A DNA stretch of 64,000 bases, taken from the NCBI GenBank assembly GCA_029721515.1, contig CM056563.1, positions 9,682,454-9,746,453 of the forward strand. Direction: 5' to 3'. This DNA is from Synanceia verrucosa (taxonomy: Eukaryota; Chordata; Actinopteri; Perciformes; Synanceiidae). The notes beneath the pieces are model-generated. The model saw nothing but the letters and a program-made list of their open reading frames with translations, was not told where the DNA came from and made no database searches. Of the stretch, positions 37,811 through 48,995 are shown piece by piece (the first letter of the stretch is position 1; the number at the start of each line of letters is the position of its first letter). The position numbers were made by a program, and so were the translations under genes.

Positions 37811-38676
37811 TTATATTTTTCAGTGTCACTGATAATAAAATACTAATAATAGCAATAAAATACTTAGGATAACTTGATTGTTAACTACCATTTTTTTATT
37901 ATAGTGTTCAGTATGTTTCACATGCCTTTAATATTATTGGTTTTGTCATCTAATAATTTGCTATAATATCCTTTCCTAGTTCTAATCATATTGATTAACT
38001 TGTTTTTATATTTTTTTATATTTTCTTTCTGCCTCCTTGGTTCTTCGTGTCATAAATTCTTTGAAAATTAAGTGCATACTTCCTCACACTCCTTTTTGAA
38101 TGTGTTATGTTAACACAGCATAGGGTTTTCAACAAAAAATATTGGTGCAATGTCTACAATTCAAACTGATATTGTATTTCCTCTAAAAAAATCTATTAGC
38201 CTAGCTAGAAATAACCAATCAAATAAGCATTTCAATCATTTAGGAATGCCTCACTGCTCACTAAAGGTTTATAGGTGAACTCTAAAATAGATTTCTGAAT
38301 CTGATGTACAAATAAGAAACAGTGAGATGGCATAATATTGCATTACTTTAGAACTCTGTCAACCTGCATCAGAGGATCTCTTTTCTCCTCTCTTTCTTTC
38401 TTCCCTTTTTCTCTTTCTTCTTTGCTTCTCCAGGTTTTCTCTTTTTTATTGTGTGATGTATTGATGTTTTAACAGGGGAGTTTCTTTGATCAGCCTATGG
38501 CTTCTAACCTCTCCTGCACATTTCTTTTTTCTTATTCTGTACATTATTACTGTATTTTTAACGTTTGTGCAAATAAAATCAACTCAGTGTTATGTGCTGG
38601 TGCAAGATAATGCTGCCACCTAGTGAGCACAGTGTGAAGACACATGCAAAATAATGAGCACAATGACTCGGTCCTC

Positions 38677-39054
38677 AGTCAGGGGGTTATTCCAAGTAGG
38701 AGGGTCAAAAAACTCTAAGTCTAATCCTGAACTCTGAGTTGACTTACCCTGAGATGGGAAACTGGGTATCCAGTTCCAGAAAAGCTGATATGAATTAGTT
38801 CAATCAACTCTGAGCAGGTTGATTGGTTGGTTGGTACCTTGATTCACCATGACAACCAGAGAGGAAAAAGGCACAGTCAACATATATACTCCTGCAGAAT
38901 TGGAGGTACACTTAAATCGTAGCACACAGGAGAAAAGTGGTGGAGTGGTTTAGAATAAAATCTGATAATTCCACAGGGGAGAAACAGACTTGGAAGCCGC
39001 TTAACATTGCGTAACGTAGCGAAATATAAAAGCATCATTCAAACAGGTAAAGTA
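38677..39054 (+). mobile_element. PIF/Harbinger-like remnant, interrupted by Tc1
   Basis: It begins GGGGGTTATTCCAAGTAGG and continues through GAACTCTGAGTTGACTTACC and GGGAAACTGGGTATCCAG, terminal words I associate with fish Harbinger elements. From ATG at 38849 the frame reads MTTREEKGTVN then YTPAELEV, like the start of the Myb/SANT-type accessory protein of these elements, then decays. The Tc1 copy at 39055 is inserted into it; its continuation after 40664 could not be delimited. Confidence 0.5.
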
Positions 39055-40662
39055 CAGTCATGGAAAAAATTATTAGACCACCCTTGTTTTCTTCAATTTC
39101 TTGTTCATTCTAATATCTGGTACCACTAAACGTATAATACAATGAACACAACAAAAAATGCAGCTGGTCACATAATACTTTATGTCCTATTTGACATTCT
39201 TAAGCTTAATTGATTCCCAGGTTATATAAGAGGCCATTTCATGTCACAAGCAGCACTGCACATGCAAAGGCCTAGAGTGGTTTCCTGCTTACATTCAAGC
39301 CGTAGCACAACTCAGAAGTTGTCAGCTCTCACATAATGCCTAAAACAAAAGAATTATGTGAAGCAACAAAGGCAGCCATCTTGGCACTGCTGGAAATTGG
39401 CATGAGTGAGAGACAGGTAGCGAAAAAACTGAAGATCTCCAAGACAGCCGTTCATGCCAACAAAAAAAAACAAGCTGAACATGGCACTACCAAATTGCTA
39501 CCTGGCCGTGGCAGGAAACGTCTTTCTACCCCACGAGCTGACCGTGCACTCATCCGTCCCTGTGTCAGGAATCGTCGTCAGACCTCCAGGGACCTTAAAA
39601 ATGAGTGGGCACTGTCGAGAAATGTGACTTGCTCGGCAAGGACAGTTCGAAACCGACTTGTTGAAGCTGGTTTGAAGTCACACAGAGCACACAAGAAGCC
39701 CTTCATCAATGAAAGGCAGAGGAAGGCCCGGTTACTCTTTGCTCGAGACCACAAGGATTGGACTGTTGATGATTGGGCTAAGGTTCTCTTCAGTGATGAA
39801 TCCAATTTTGAATTGATGCCCACTCCAGCCAACTTACTGGTTAGGAGGAAGCCTGGAGAAGCTTACAACCCAGACTGTCTTGCCCCTACAGTAAAACATG
39901 GGGGTGGATCAGTCATGATCTGGGGTTGTTTCAGTCTGAGTGGAACAGGGCAAATGCAATTGTGTGAAGGCCGAATGAACCAGGTCAAGTACAGGACTAC
40001 CCTTGAAAACAGTCTTCTTCCATCAGCTGGAAAACTCTTTCCTGCCTCGAATGACTGGATTTTCCAACAAGACAATGCCCCTTGCCACACGGCAAGGTCA
40101 GTTAAAGCCTGGATGGAGAACCACAACATTCGCACCATGCCTTGGCCTGCTCAATCACCAGATCTTAATCCAATTGAAAACCTGTGGAAAATCATCAAAC
40201 TCAAAATGGAGAACCACAAGCCCAAAAACAAAGAAAATTTGTTTGAATTTGTCCAACAGGAATGGGCTGCTGTGACAGCAGAACAATGTCAGAAGCTGGT
40301 GGAGAGCATGCCAAGACGCATGGCTGCAGTCATCAAAAACAATGGTTATGCAATCAAGTATTAACTCTTGTGTGTATCATGTGTTTAAAGCAAACAGAAA
40401 AGAAAACATGGAATGCTTAAAAGTAGTGTTTTTGGCGGTACAATACCATAGCTATTGATGTAAGAATTTAAGTAATTTTGGTTATTATCAAGAAAACCAT
40501 GGAAAATGAATAATCCTTAGTTCTTAAATTAAACTCTCATGAGCTATTTTTGTTGTTATCATTATAATTGTCCAAACAAATGTACCTTTAGTTGAGCCAG
40601 GCATTAAAATTAACAAGAAATTGAAGAAAACAAGGGTGGTCTAATAATTTTTTCCATGACTG
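39055..40662 (+). mobile_element. complete Tc1/mariner transposon with perfect terminal inverted repeats
   Basis: The element is 1608 bp, bounded by TA target duplications at 39053-39054 and 40663-40664. The left end starts CAGTCATGGAAAAAATTATT, and the right end is its exact reverse complement for 51 bp. The inverted similarity continues imperfectly for about 30 bp more. It encodes one intact transposase. Identical ends plus an open frame indicate recent insertion. It interrupts a Harbinger-like remnant in the bahcc1-fscn2 intergenic interval. Confidence 0.95.
39336..40364 (+). CDS. Tc1-like transposase, intact (342 aa, DD34E)
   Basis: Cut-and-paste DNA transposase. Residues about 1-50 (KAAILALLEIGMSERQVAKK, then LKISKTAVHANKK) form a first helix-turn-helix. 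A GRGRKR AT-hook-like linker follows, then a second HTH ending ARTVRNRLVEAGLK. The catalytic core has VLFSDESNF (first Asp), the Gly-rich HGGGSVMIWGCFS, FQQDNAPCH (second Asp) and SPDLNPIENLW (Glu). Thirty-four residues separate the last two acidic residues. Length 342 is normal for fish Tc1 elements and there is no internal stop. It is unrelated to the host genes around it. Whether it is expressed cannot be judged from sequence. Confidence 0.97.
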   Translation: MPKTKELCEATKAAILALLEIGMSERQVAKKLKISKTAVHANKKKQAEHGTTKLLPGRGRKRLSTPRADRALIRPCVRNRRQTSRDLKNEWALSRNVTCSARTVRNRLVEAGLKSHRAHKKPFINERQRKARLLFARDHKDWTVDDWAKVLFSDESNFELMPTPANLLVRRKPGEAYNPDCLAPTVKHGGGSVMIWGCFSLSGTGQMQLCEGRMNQVKYRTTLENSLLPSAGKLFPASNDWIFQQDNAPCHTARSVKAWMENHNIRTMPWPAQSPDLNPIENLWKIIKLKMENHKPKNKENLFEFVQQEWAAVTAEQCQKLVESMPRRMAAVIKNNGYAIKY

Positions 40663-40664
40663 TA

Positions 40665-42590
40665 TATCTCACTTGGTCATGATTGCACCTTTCTTTAGTT
40701 TTATTCATATTTGATTTATTAAACAAAGTAGCTTAAATAATCTGTCATTCAGTGGCTATTTCATCTACATGTACTGCAGACAAGTAAAGGCTAGTAATTT
40801 ACTTTTCTTTTTTTGTCCTCTTGAATAATATTGGTAATTTGAATGTATAAGTGTTGAAATTAAGTTGACTTATTGATTAGGAATAAATTTAATTGGCAAA
40901 ACTGTAAAACTGAGCATCTCCTGAGAAAAAATCACACACACACACACACACCACACACAGGAAGTAGGCTAATTCAGCTTGAAAGATGCATTAAAAACAA
41001 ATAAAGAAATCTCAGTCCATTGAGACCAAAACAACATTTACCATTTACATTCCTCTCCTGCTCTCCTTTTTCATTGTTGCAACAATAACTACTGTCACAT
41101 TTTGCATAAGCACAGATGAATGCAACACTATAGATACCATTCAGTAAAGAAATGATATTATATTTCTATATGTGCTTCTATCATGGCAGGCTCTTTACTG
41201 CACCTTTGACTGTGGCTTTTCTGTACAGCTAAACACATGACAGACATCCCGATGAGACTTTGTATCATGTGTTATGTAATCTTGTCAGGAATACACTGTG
41301 TCAACAGTTGTCATAATACGGCCACACTGGGGTGAAAAGTAGGTTGCGTTCAGTTGTTCACATGTGAATAGAAATTGAATGAAGATAGAGCTAGAGAGAC
41401 GTTCAAACCATGGCTCCTTTCTCACTTCTGCACAGCAGCCCTACACACCATCATGTGGGTGTGAATGTCACATTGTTGGTTAGGGGTTAGGGAAAGTTAC
41501 AGAACTAGTCGCACCGCATAATTATAAGATCAGAGAGGTGTATCTCTCAAGCTATTCAACCATCTGACAAATATAAAAAGGCTATACTGGCTTTCAACCT
41601 GCAGGAGCAGAAGTTCAACTCAAAGCTCCTTCCAGATACTGTATCTGAGCACCTCACCCTCTATGACCCCAATAAGAGGAATACTGTCCTTGAGCTACTA
41701 CACACCATCAGTGTACACATGTTTGTCTCTTTAGCTTTGTCCTTAAATTAACATTAGAGTGCTGAATCCCTATGGTGGCCTGCGATCACAGTGCTAATCA
41801 CTCTAAACGATCAAGGCCAACAAATGACAGCATTTGCCTTTCAAGATTATCACGTAAAAATAATACCCCAGGGATTTTCCTTTGTGGTATAGTTTGAAAG
41901 ACACTTGTGGTTTTGGTGTTTGTAATTTATTCTCCTTGGTATTACCCTTAATATCCCCAGGAACCTTAGAGAAAGAGGGTGACCTTGGTGTGCATTGTGA
42001 CAAAGGTCACAGAGTTGTGTCATCTATTATCAGTGACTGTCAGAATAACAGAGGTGGGTCTGGGGACATTACAATGATTGGACTGACACTCTACAAAGTG
42101 AAAGTGGAGCAAAGACAAATGGGCAGTCCTTAACATTCAAATGTGTGCTATTCAAATCCCTCTTCATTAAGCTTACAGACTTCAGAAATGTAAATATCTC
42201 TGCACACTTAATGTTGCTTTTTAGCTCCTCTGTACCTCCATGTGTTAAACTACAGTAAAAAAGAAACATTTGTACTGCTTTGGGAGTTAAGACAAGGCTT
42301 CTAGATCAGTCAGCCATGTGCATTAACCCAGGTCCAGTGCAATGTGAAAGAGGCTTTGTGTTTATGTTTTTAATCTTTACACCAAGTCTTTAAGAAGCAG
42401 AAGGTTTTTTTCATGGATTCATGGAATAATTAGCTTATATTTACGCTAACCGACCCATAAAAAACATTTTCAATCACTTTTAAAGGGCACTCAACAGAAA
42501 AGGAGAAACAGTGGGGAGCAACCAAAAGCACCTTTACTCTCTGGACATTTTCCAATTAGACTGTGGCTAACCAGCAGATCAAAGCCAGGA
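40665..42590. other. intergenic, one unidentified coding-like ORF
   Basis: (CA)n at about 40934-40952. At 41506-41751 a plus frame without ATG reads like protein (see that entry). The rest shows nothing recognisable. Confidence 0.4.
41506..41751 (+). other. unidentified coding-like ORF lacking a start codon
   Basis: The frame opens after TAG at 41503-41505 and stops at TAA near 41751. It reads SERCISQAIQPSDKYKKA, then AFNLQEQKFNSKLLPDTVSE and LTLYDPNKRNTVLELLHTI. Composition and codon texture look protein-like, with charged and aliphatic residues in balance, unlike neighbouring intergenic frames. I do not recognise the family. It could be a lone exon, a processed-gene relic or part of a mobile element; no matching exon was found either side. 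Confidence 0.3.
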
Positions 42591-42890
42591 TAATCCTAAA
42601 GCTGGATGACCTGGCGACTAGTAAACAGACACATATACAGTATGACAGTAACAACCAATAGAGAGTCAGGTTGACAAATAAGTGTGCCAGTGTGGACTAC
42701 AGGGGTGGAAGACAAGGCTGAAGGAGTAAAGGAAGAGATAAGAAGAGAAAGGGAAGATATGGAAGAGATACAGTAGAGAATGAGTCAAGCTGAGAAGGAG
42801 AGGGAGGAGGGGAGGTTTGTGGTTGGTGCACTGGTATGTGACGTCAGCGGCTTGTTGGATTGAGGCGCTGTGTCCTGCTGATTTTAATCC
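42591..42890 (+). promoter_or_regulatory. candidate fscn2 promoter-proximal region (CRE, NRL-like, CRX-like sites)
   Basis: A full CRE palindrome TGACGTCA lies at 42839-42846. A MARE/NRL half-site TGCTGA at 42876-42881 is followed four bases later by a CRX/OTX site TAATCC at 42885-42890. Another TAATCC is at 42591-42596. NRL and CRX jointly drive rod genes, and FSCN2 is a photoreceptor gene, so the combination is sensible. The distance is about 250-300 bp before the ATG. No TATA box is evident and the transcription start is unknown. Confidence 0.45.
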
Positions 42891-43058
42891 TAACTCATTA
42901 AGGAACAGAGAGCAAGTGCCTGTGCAAGCCCTCTGGAGAAGGAGAGAAAGTGACTGGAGAAGGAAGGAACACTAAACAATCCATCAAAGGAGATAAGTGG
43001 AGCTAATTTACAGCTTGAGAGACAGAAGGGGATAGAAATCAAGCTTTTTTTCAGTTTC

Positions 43059-43100
43059 ATGCCTGTTTTCCTTCATTACCCCTCCCCTTGTTTGTCTTAA
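43059..43100 (+). other. possible 13-codon upstream ORF in fscn2 leader
   Basis: ATG at 43059 opens 13 codons ending TAA at 43098-43100, 36 bases before the fscn2 start. The context is tttcATGc, weaker than the main start (aaacATGc). It matters only if the transcript begins upstream of it. Confidence 0.3.
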
Positions 43101-43136
43101 ATCTCTCTTGCAATCTTACTGTGCGGCCTGTCAAAC

Positions 43137-46100
43137 ATGCCCACGAACGGAATTAACAGGGCCCTGAAACTACAGTTTGGCCTTATCAACTATGAGAACC
43201 GCTACCTGACAGCCGAGGCCTTCGGCTTCAAGGTGAATGCTTCAGGCGTCAGCATGAAGAAGAAGCAGATCTGGACCTTGGAGCAGGACGAGCAAGACGG
43301 CCAGGTGGTGTTCCTTCGCAGCCACCTGGGACGCTACCTGGGCTCTGACAAAGACGGGAAGATTGGATGCGGGGCAGAGAAGCCGGACCCTGACTGCCGT
43401 TTCCTTATTGTGCCTCAATCTGACGGTCGCTGGGCACTACAATCTGAGCCTTACCTTCGTTACTTTGGAGGCTCAGCCGACTACCTGTCCTGCTTCGCAC
43501 AAGCCATCGGAGAGCAGGAGCTGTGGGCCGTCCATTTGGCTTTACACCCACAGGCCAGTCTGCTCAGTGTTGCACGAAAGCGCTATGCCCACCTGTCCGC
43601 CTCAGATGGTGAGATCTCAGTAGACAGCAACATTCCCTGGGGAGTAGACTCCCTGGTCACCTTGGTGTATCTCGATGGCAAGTACAGTCTGAAGACCTGT
43701 GACAGCCGTTTCCTCAGCAATGATGGCAAACTGGTGAAGGAGAACACCAATACTACTTGCTTCACACTGGAGCTGAAATCTGGCAAACTGGCATTTAAGG
43801 ACTGTGATGGGAAATACCTGACCCCAGTGGGTCCCACAGGGACGCTGCGTTCAGGCCGATGCTCCAAGCCTGGAAAAGATGAGCTGTTTGATCTCGAGGA
43901 AAGTCATCCGCAAGTAGTTTTTCAAGCCGCCAATAAAAGATTTGTATCGGTCAAGCAAGGTAATCAATCCGATGCAGTCTTGAGAAAAAAAAATCATACA
44001 GAAATGGTTTGGAGTACAGAGTGGAGTCATTCAGGTTGAAAGGATGATATTTGATTGTTTGCAAGATAGCAATCTCCTCAGAATGAGGCAAGATAAAGGT
44101 GCTTTCATGGAAATGAGGGTTGTTACCAACTTACAGGATGAAGGACAATTCTTTGAACTACAACAGATACAGTTGTAACACAGCCCTACAGACAGACTTA
44201 ATACACACGCATTAAGTCTATGACACTCAATGATTACAAATTATGCACTCAGGTTTCGTGATTAGAAAACTAACCTGCTGATTGGAACTGGGTGGGCACA
44301 CATTTGAGCACACTTTGCATGCTATGAAGCAAGATAAATGTGCCTTCATGGTAATAAAAATGGGCATGAAACCAATGTGGCCAACACGCAGCTTGAAGTC
44401 CTCTCAAAGGCTCCCTGCTGAGTTCACAGTGAGAGGAAAAAGAAATGACAAAATTCTTAATAGCCAAACCATGATTTGGCTATCATTATGGTGCTGCAGT
44501 GTTATCACCTGAAACCATGAAAGACCATGTTCAGATCTTTTAGAGAGCAAAGCACTATATTTTTCACAGTAGAGTGTATGCCGTTTGTCTTTGCTAACTC
44601 CCCAGTAAGACATGTGTCTTACTATCCTTGTTCTTGTTTATCTTCACTGTCCTTAAATACAAGAGATGCAGTGTTTAAATACAACAGGCCATTTTTCACA
44701 GGCATAATTGATCAAATGAATTATTAATCATGGTCCCTTTTCTATTTAATGTGCCATTCCAGTGAGCCAAGATGCACAATATCAGGGTCCTATTCCACCG
44801 AAATGGAACAGGTCCATAATTTAAGTTATACCTGTTTTTACCCTTCAATGACCCTTCTAAATGGCTGATATGGAATAGACCTATAGTCATCTTGCAGTTA
44901 GTGTTGATTTCAGGTCATATTAACTCTATAATCCTATTTCCTGTCAGTATTTGGTTTCCTTGCATTTCTCAGTTTAATCTTAAGAGTTTGTCGAGCCACT
45001 ACAAAAAAGAAACAGGATGACTACATAGATGTTATATTATGTGACTTTAGGTATTAGAGTGACTGTTAACAAAATAAGAATGCAGTACCACTGTTGGGTG
45101 TTCAAGTACATTCAAATAACTGGATTTGTTTAATTCTATATTTACGGTTGCATTACAGTCACTAAAAGCAAATCGGCCACATTTCCCATCTAACTATAGG
45201 AAGCTCTGTCTTTCATGTCTACATGCTGGATCCAGAGTGGTTGACAGCCATGCTGTGAACGTAATTGTGGTAATGGGCTTTGTCATTTCCACTGTGTGTC
45301 CACTGAAGATTAAGCGGCGTGCAAATGACTTCAGGGCAGTGCTGTGGCCCATGGGTTTTCAATTACCATCAACTTCAGTGGAAGTTTTGCAGTTATTCAC
45401 TCTTTATCACTAGCCATCAAGTGAAGTTCTACAAATTATGTGCATTTATGGTCGGCTGGTGTGGCAGTGAGGTGGCAGCAAAGCAAAGTCAGATGGAGGA
45501 GTTATAATGTCTTTCTTCAAGCTGCATGAAGTGATATGTTGTGACATGTATTCAAGCACAGGACAGGACAGCACATTGGTTTCGGTTGCAGCTTTCAAAA
45601 GCTTTAAAATTCAATTAAAGCAGCTTTATGAATAAAATTCTGCATCATAAACGGTCACCATCACTATAATATTCTCAACAACACTGCACACAATATCAGT
45701 CAAATTTTTCAATTTTTCAATTTTTAACTGAAGTGTTTAGACTTGTGGCAGTTCCATGTTTTTTTAAGGAACAATGCGCTGAAAGCTGCTTAGTAGGCCC
45801 TGCAGTGCAGATTTGCATCTCAGTACTCAGGGAATTACTGCAAGCGAATGAACAGGAAGGGTGGAGGGGTGACTGTGGGGGATTAAGGTTGTAACAGGCT
45901 TAAGAGAAAGGTTGAAGGACATTTCTGTGGCTTCTAATTTGAACGACAGCAGACACAGTTCAGTTGTAGGCTATGTGTATTGGCTGCAAATTGGACACTG
46001 TGGTTTAGAGTATAGAGAACTAACTGGCTGACTGGGACTGGATGGACACAATTTTGAGCAAATTTCACAGGCATCCTTATGTTTAGCTTTAATTACACGC

Positions 46101-48467
46101 TTACGTTTGTATGCAAAAGGTTCACAAAGTGAACCACTGCTCATAGATGGCCAACCATTAAAAATGATCCTTTGCACAGAAAAGGGACAAAACATCCTAA
46201 TATCTTTCCTGTAGCTTAAATCATTTCTCCATTCCAACCAGACTGAATTTTCTATGATGGAGCAAAGACAACTTTCACCTTTCAAGTCTAACTGGGGTGG
46301 AAGATTATACACTTAAAGCTGCTATTAATAACATTGATAACCTTCAGCACAGACAATCATGTATTTTGTGATTGACCAATAAATTATTTTCGCAACAGAA
46401 AGACAGTAAATTATTGATTTAAGTTACTTTGTGCATTGGTGTTTCAGGATTCATGATGTAACATAATCTAAGATAAATTAGTATGGTAAATTATCTAGTT
46501 TTATGTGACATTTAGCTGTCATCCAAACTGAATTATGGCATAAAGAATACACCAGTCACCTACTAATCTCCTCTGATGTGCACTGTCGTTATACGTTGAG
46601 GGAATATATAATATTTAGTAACTGGACGCAACCATCACTAATGGTCGTAACTCCTCACGGAGTCAAGCCGGGTGCTTACTATCCAACTTTTTCCACACTA
46701 ACTTGCAAGTTGATCGCTGGCAATAAACCTTGTTGGAAGTGGGACCAAGTATCATATATCTTCCACAGAGATCAACGAAACATTCATTTCAACATTTTTT
46801 TAGACGATCAATTTGAAATCTTTTTTTTTTTTAGGAAAAACAATACTTTTATTCAACACCTTCCTATAAACTCTATGGATAAATACATATTTTTTTTTCT
46901 GCAATATATATGTTAAATGTTGTTAAACAATTACATGAAAAACAAATAAAAAAAACATTACAAGTTTAAAAGTCTCAAAATGTGTTTGAAACCATACTTC
47001 TCACAAACTGCCATCCTGTCACACTGAAGCATGATGCCATAAGTAGGAATAAACTGCTTCAAATATGTTGCCATTTAATATTGCACCATATTGCCACTTT
47101 ATGATTAGAGGTTCATCTGTGCAGCAGGAAACCTGAAGCAACACTTTGACACTTAACATTTGTCAGTGAATAAATTATCATATAACAATGGAATTGATGT
47201 TAATATATGATATTCATAGCTTCAAGATATTTTATTAATCTGCAAATGTAAATACTTGTGATCTAACACTTGCCTCCTTATGATGAGATAAAGGCCTTGA
47301 ATGAGTCCTTGTGGACCTTGAGCACACCGTGACATGGTGCAACAACAGAGAATCCATGAATGTCATTAAATGCTGGATTGATACTGAATTATCCACACAA
47401 GTCTCTTTGTTAATTCTATGAGAGGATATGACATCAGAGAAGGATGCAATATTGTATTCCATGACAACAAAGATACAATTATGGCCGCTGTTTCTTCCAT
47501 TATCACCAGGAGTGAGTATTTCAGCCAACCAGGATGTGGAGACAGACATGGAGACCTTCCAGATGGAGATTGATAAAGAGAGCAAAAAGTCCATGTTCAG
47601 GACCAACGGTGGATCCTACTGGACTCTAGTGACTCATGGAGAGATCCAGTCCACAGCCACAGAAGCGTAAGTAGCTCCTGTAGATTGAAACTGGGGCTTC
47701 CCTCTATGTTTTCTCTTACTTCTATCTAACCTCTCCATGCCTTTTTCTCCAGAGAGGTTAACACAATGTTTGATATTGAATGGCGAGGCCAGAGGGTGGC
47801 ACTCAAAGCAAGTAATGGAAAGTATGTTTGCACAAAGAAGAATGGGCAACTGTCAGCAGTTAGCGATGCCGTGGGTAAGTGCTTTCAGGGAAGCTACTTG
47901 AGATACAGAGCTGTGCCACAACAGATGAGCAGTGTTTGTCCTTCATTGCAGGCGATGACGAATTATTCCTGATGAAACTCATCAACCGCCCCATGTTGAT
48001 CCTCCGTGGAGAGAACGGCTTTGTGTGTCACCACAAGAACTCGAACACTCTGAACGCTAATCGATCCATCTATGACATTTTCTCACTGATCTTCAATGAT
48101 GGCGCCTACAATGTGAAAAGTCAGTTTTCACGTATGCACATTGTAACACACTACATTTCTGCATAATTTGATCAATTTATCTGTGTCAAGTTTTGTCAGA
48201 TATTTAGCTTCTACTGAGTAAACTGATAACATATAATATTCATACTGGTGTTCTTCTGCAGGTGTGAATGGAAAGTTCTGGTATGTGTCTAGCAGTGGCC
48301 TAGTGTGCTCAGATGGAGAAAAGCCAGAGGATTTTTTCCTTGAGTTCCTGGAACATGGACGCGTCGCCATCAAGGGCTCTGATGGGAAGTACCTTCGTGG
48401 AGATCAAGGAGGTACACTTATGGGTGATGGTACAACTGTTGATGTGTCTTCCCTTTGGGAGTACTGA
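43137..48467 (+). CDS. fscn2: Fascin-2, actin-bundling protein (five exons, 491 aa)
   Basis: Cross-links parallel actin filaments in photoreceptors and hair-cell stereocilia; human FSCN2 has 492 residues. Exons 43137-43959, 47510-47666, 47753-47874, 47952-48119 and 48262-48467 sum to 1476 nt in frame. Four beta-trefoils are expected (about residues 1-134, 135-255, 256-376, 377-491). The N-terminus MPTNGINRALKLQFGL and CDGKYLTPVGPTGTL plus KDELFDLEESHPQVV resemble FSCN2 more than FSCN1, as do KASNGKYVCTKKNGQL and GFVCHHKNSN. Ser39, equivalent to the PKC-regulated Ser39 of fascin-1, is present just before KKKQIW. Arg108 corresponds to human Arg109, the residue altered in a mouse hearing-loss allele. 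The protein ends LWEY as in all fascins. The long first exon and small later ones match the mammalian gene. Whether this is the a or b teleost copy is undecided. Confidence 0.95.
43960..47509 (+). other. fscn2 intron 1
   Basis: A 3.55-kb intron from GCAAG|gtaatc to tcaccag|GAGTG. No exon or clear repeat is seen. The AT-rich stretches around 45700-45730 and 46795-46960 contain T runs. The stretch 44740-44890 has weak inverted similarity but no clean ends. Confidence 0.6.
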
Positions 48468-48995
48468 GCCCTTTCTATTAGCGTCCTCAAAGAGGACGGG
48501 GTGTAGGACCAGCTTCTATCAACGCAAATGAAGCGGACTGACCGGGTCACATTTTCCTGCCTGTTTTTATACTAGCCTGCCAGGTGCCCATTTTTTTAAA
48601 TTGGAAAGAAGTGAATACTTTTGCAGGATATGTGTGGTTTTTACTGTAAATTGTTAAATATTTTGACTTTCAAATGACAATGCCAACACCACATAGCACA
48701 TACTGCGTGGAAATTCCACAAATACAAACTAAGACAGTGGCTGTCCCAATTCACACGCTGTTCGATACAGTTAAAGTGACAATCCAACATCAACAGCCAC
48801 ACCGATCAGTCACTTAAAGAGAAATATAGGAACTGCTTTCATTTTGATCTCACTTAAACTCAAGTTTTGTGACTCCATCATGCACGGTTGCAGCGTTATT
48901 GTAGTCCCAAAACAAAACTCACAAGGTGAGCGTTGCTGTCACGGCTGCTGTCTAGCTAGGTATGTTGCATGGCAATAAATGTCAATAAATGGCAA
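48468..48995 (+). other. fscn2 3' UTR with candidate poly(A) signals
   Basis: Non-coding sequence after the fscn2 TGA. AATAAA hexamers at 48974-48979 and 48984-48989 are the first in tandem after the stop, so a UTR of about 500 bp is plausible. A longer UTR cannot be excluded. Confidence 0.5.

Noticed and set aside
46578..46916. 112-codon ORF in fscn2 intron 1
   Set aside because: Low-complexity Phe-rich end from T runs and no resemblance to known proteins.
43137..48467. Assignment to FSCN1
   Set aside because: The N-terminus MPTNG, VCTKKNGQL and FVCHHKNSN are FSCN2-like; FSCN1 differs at these places.
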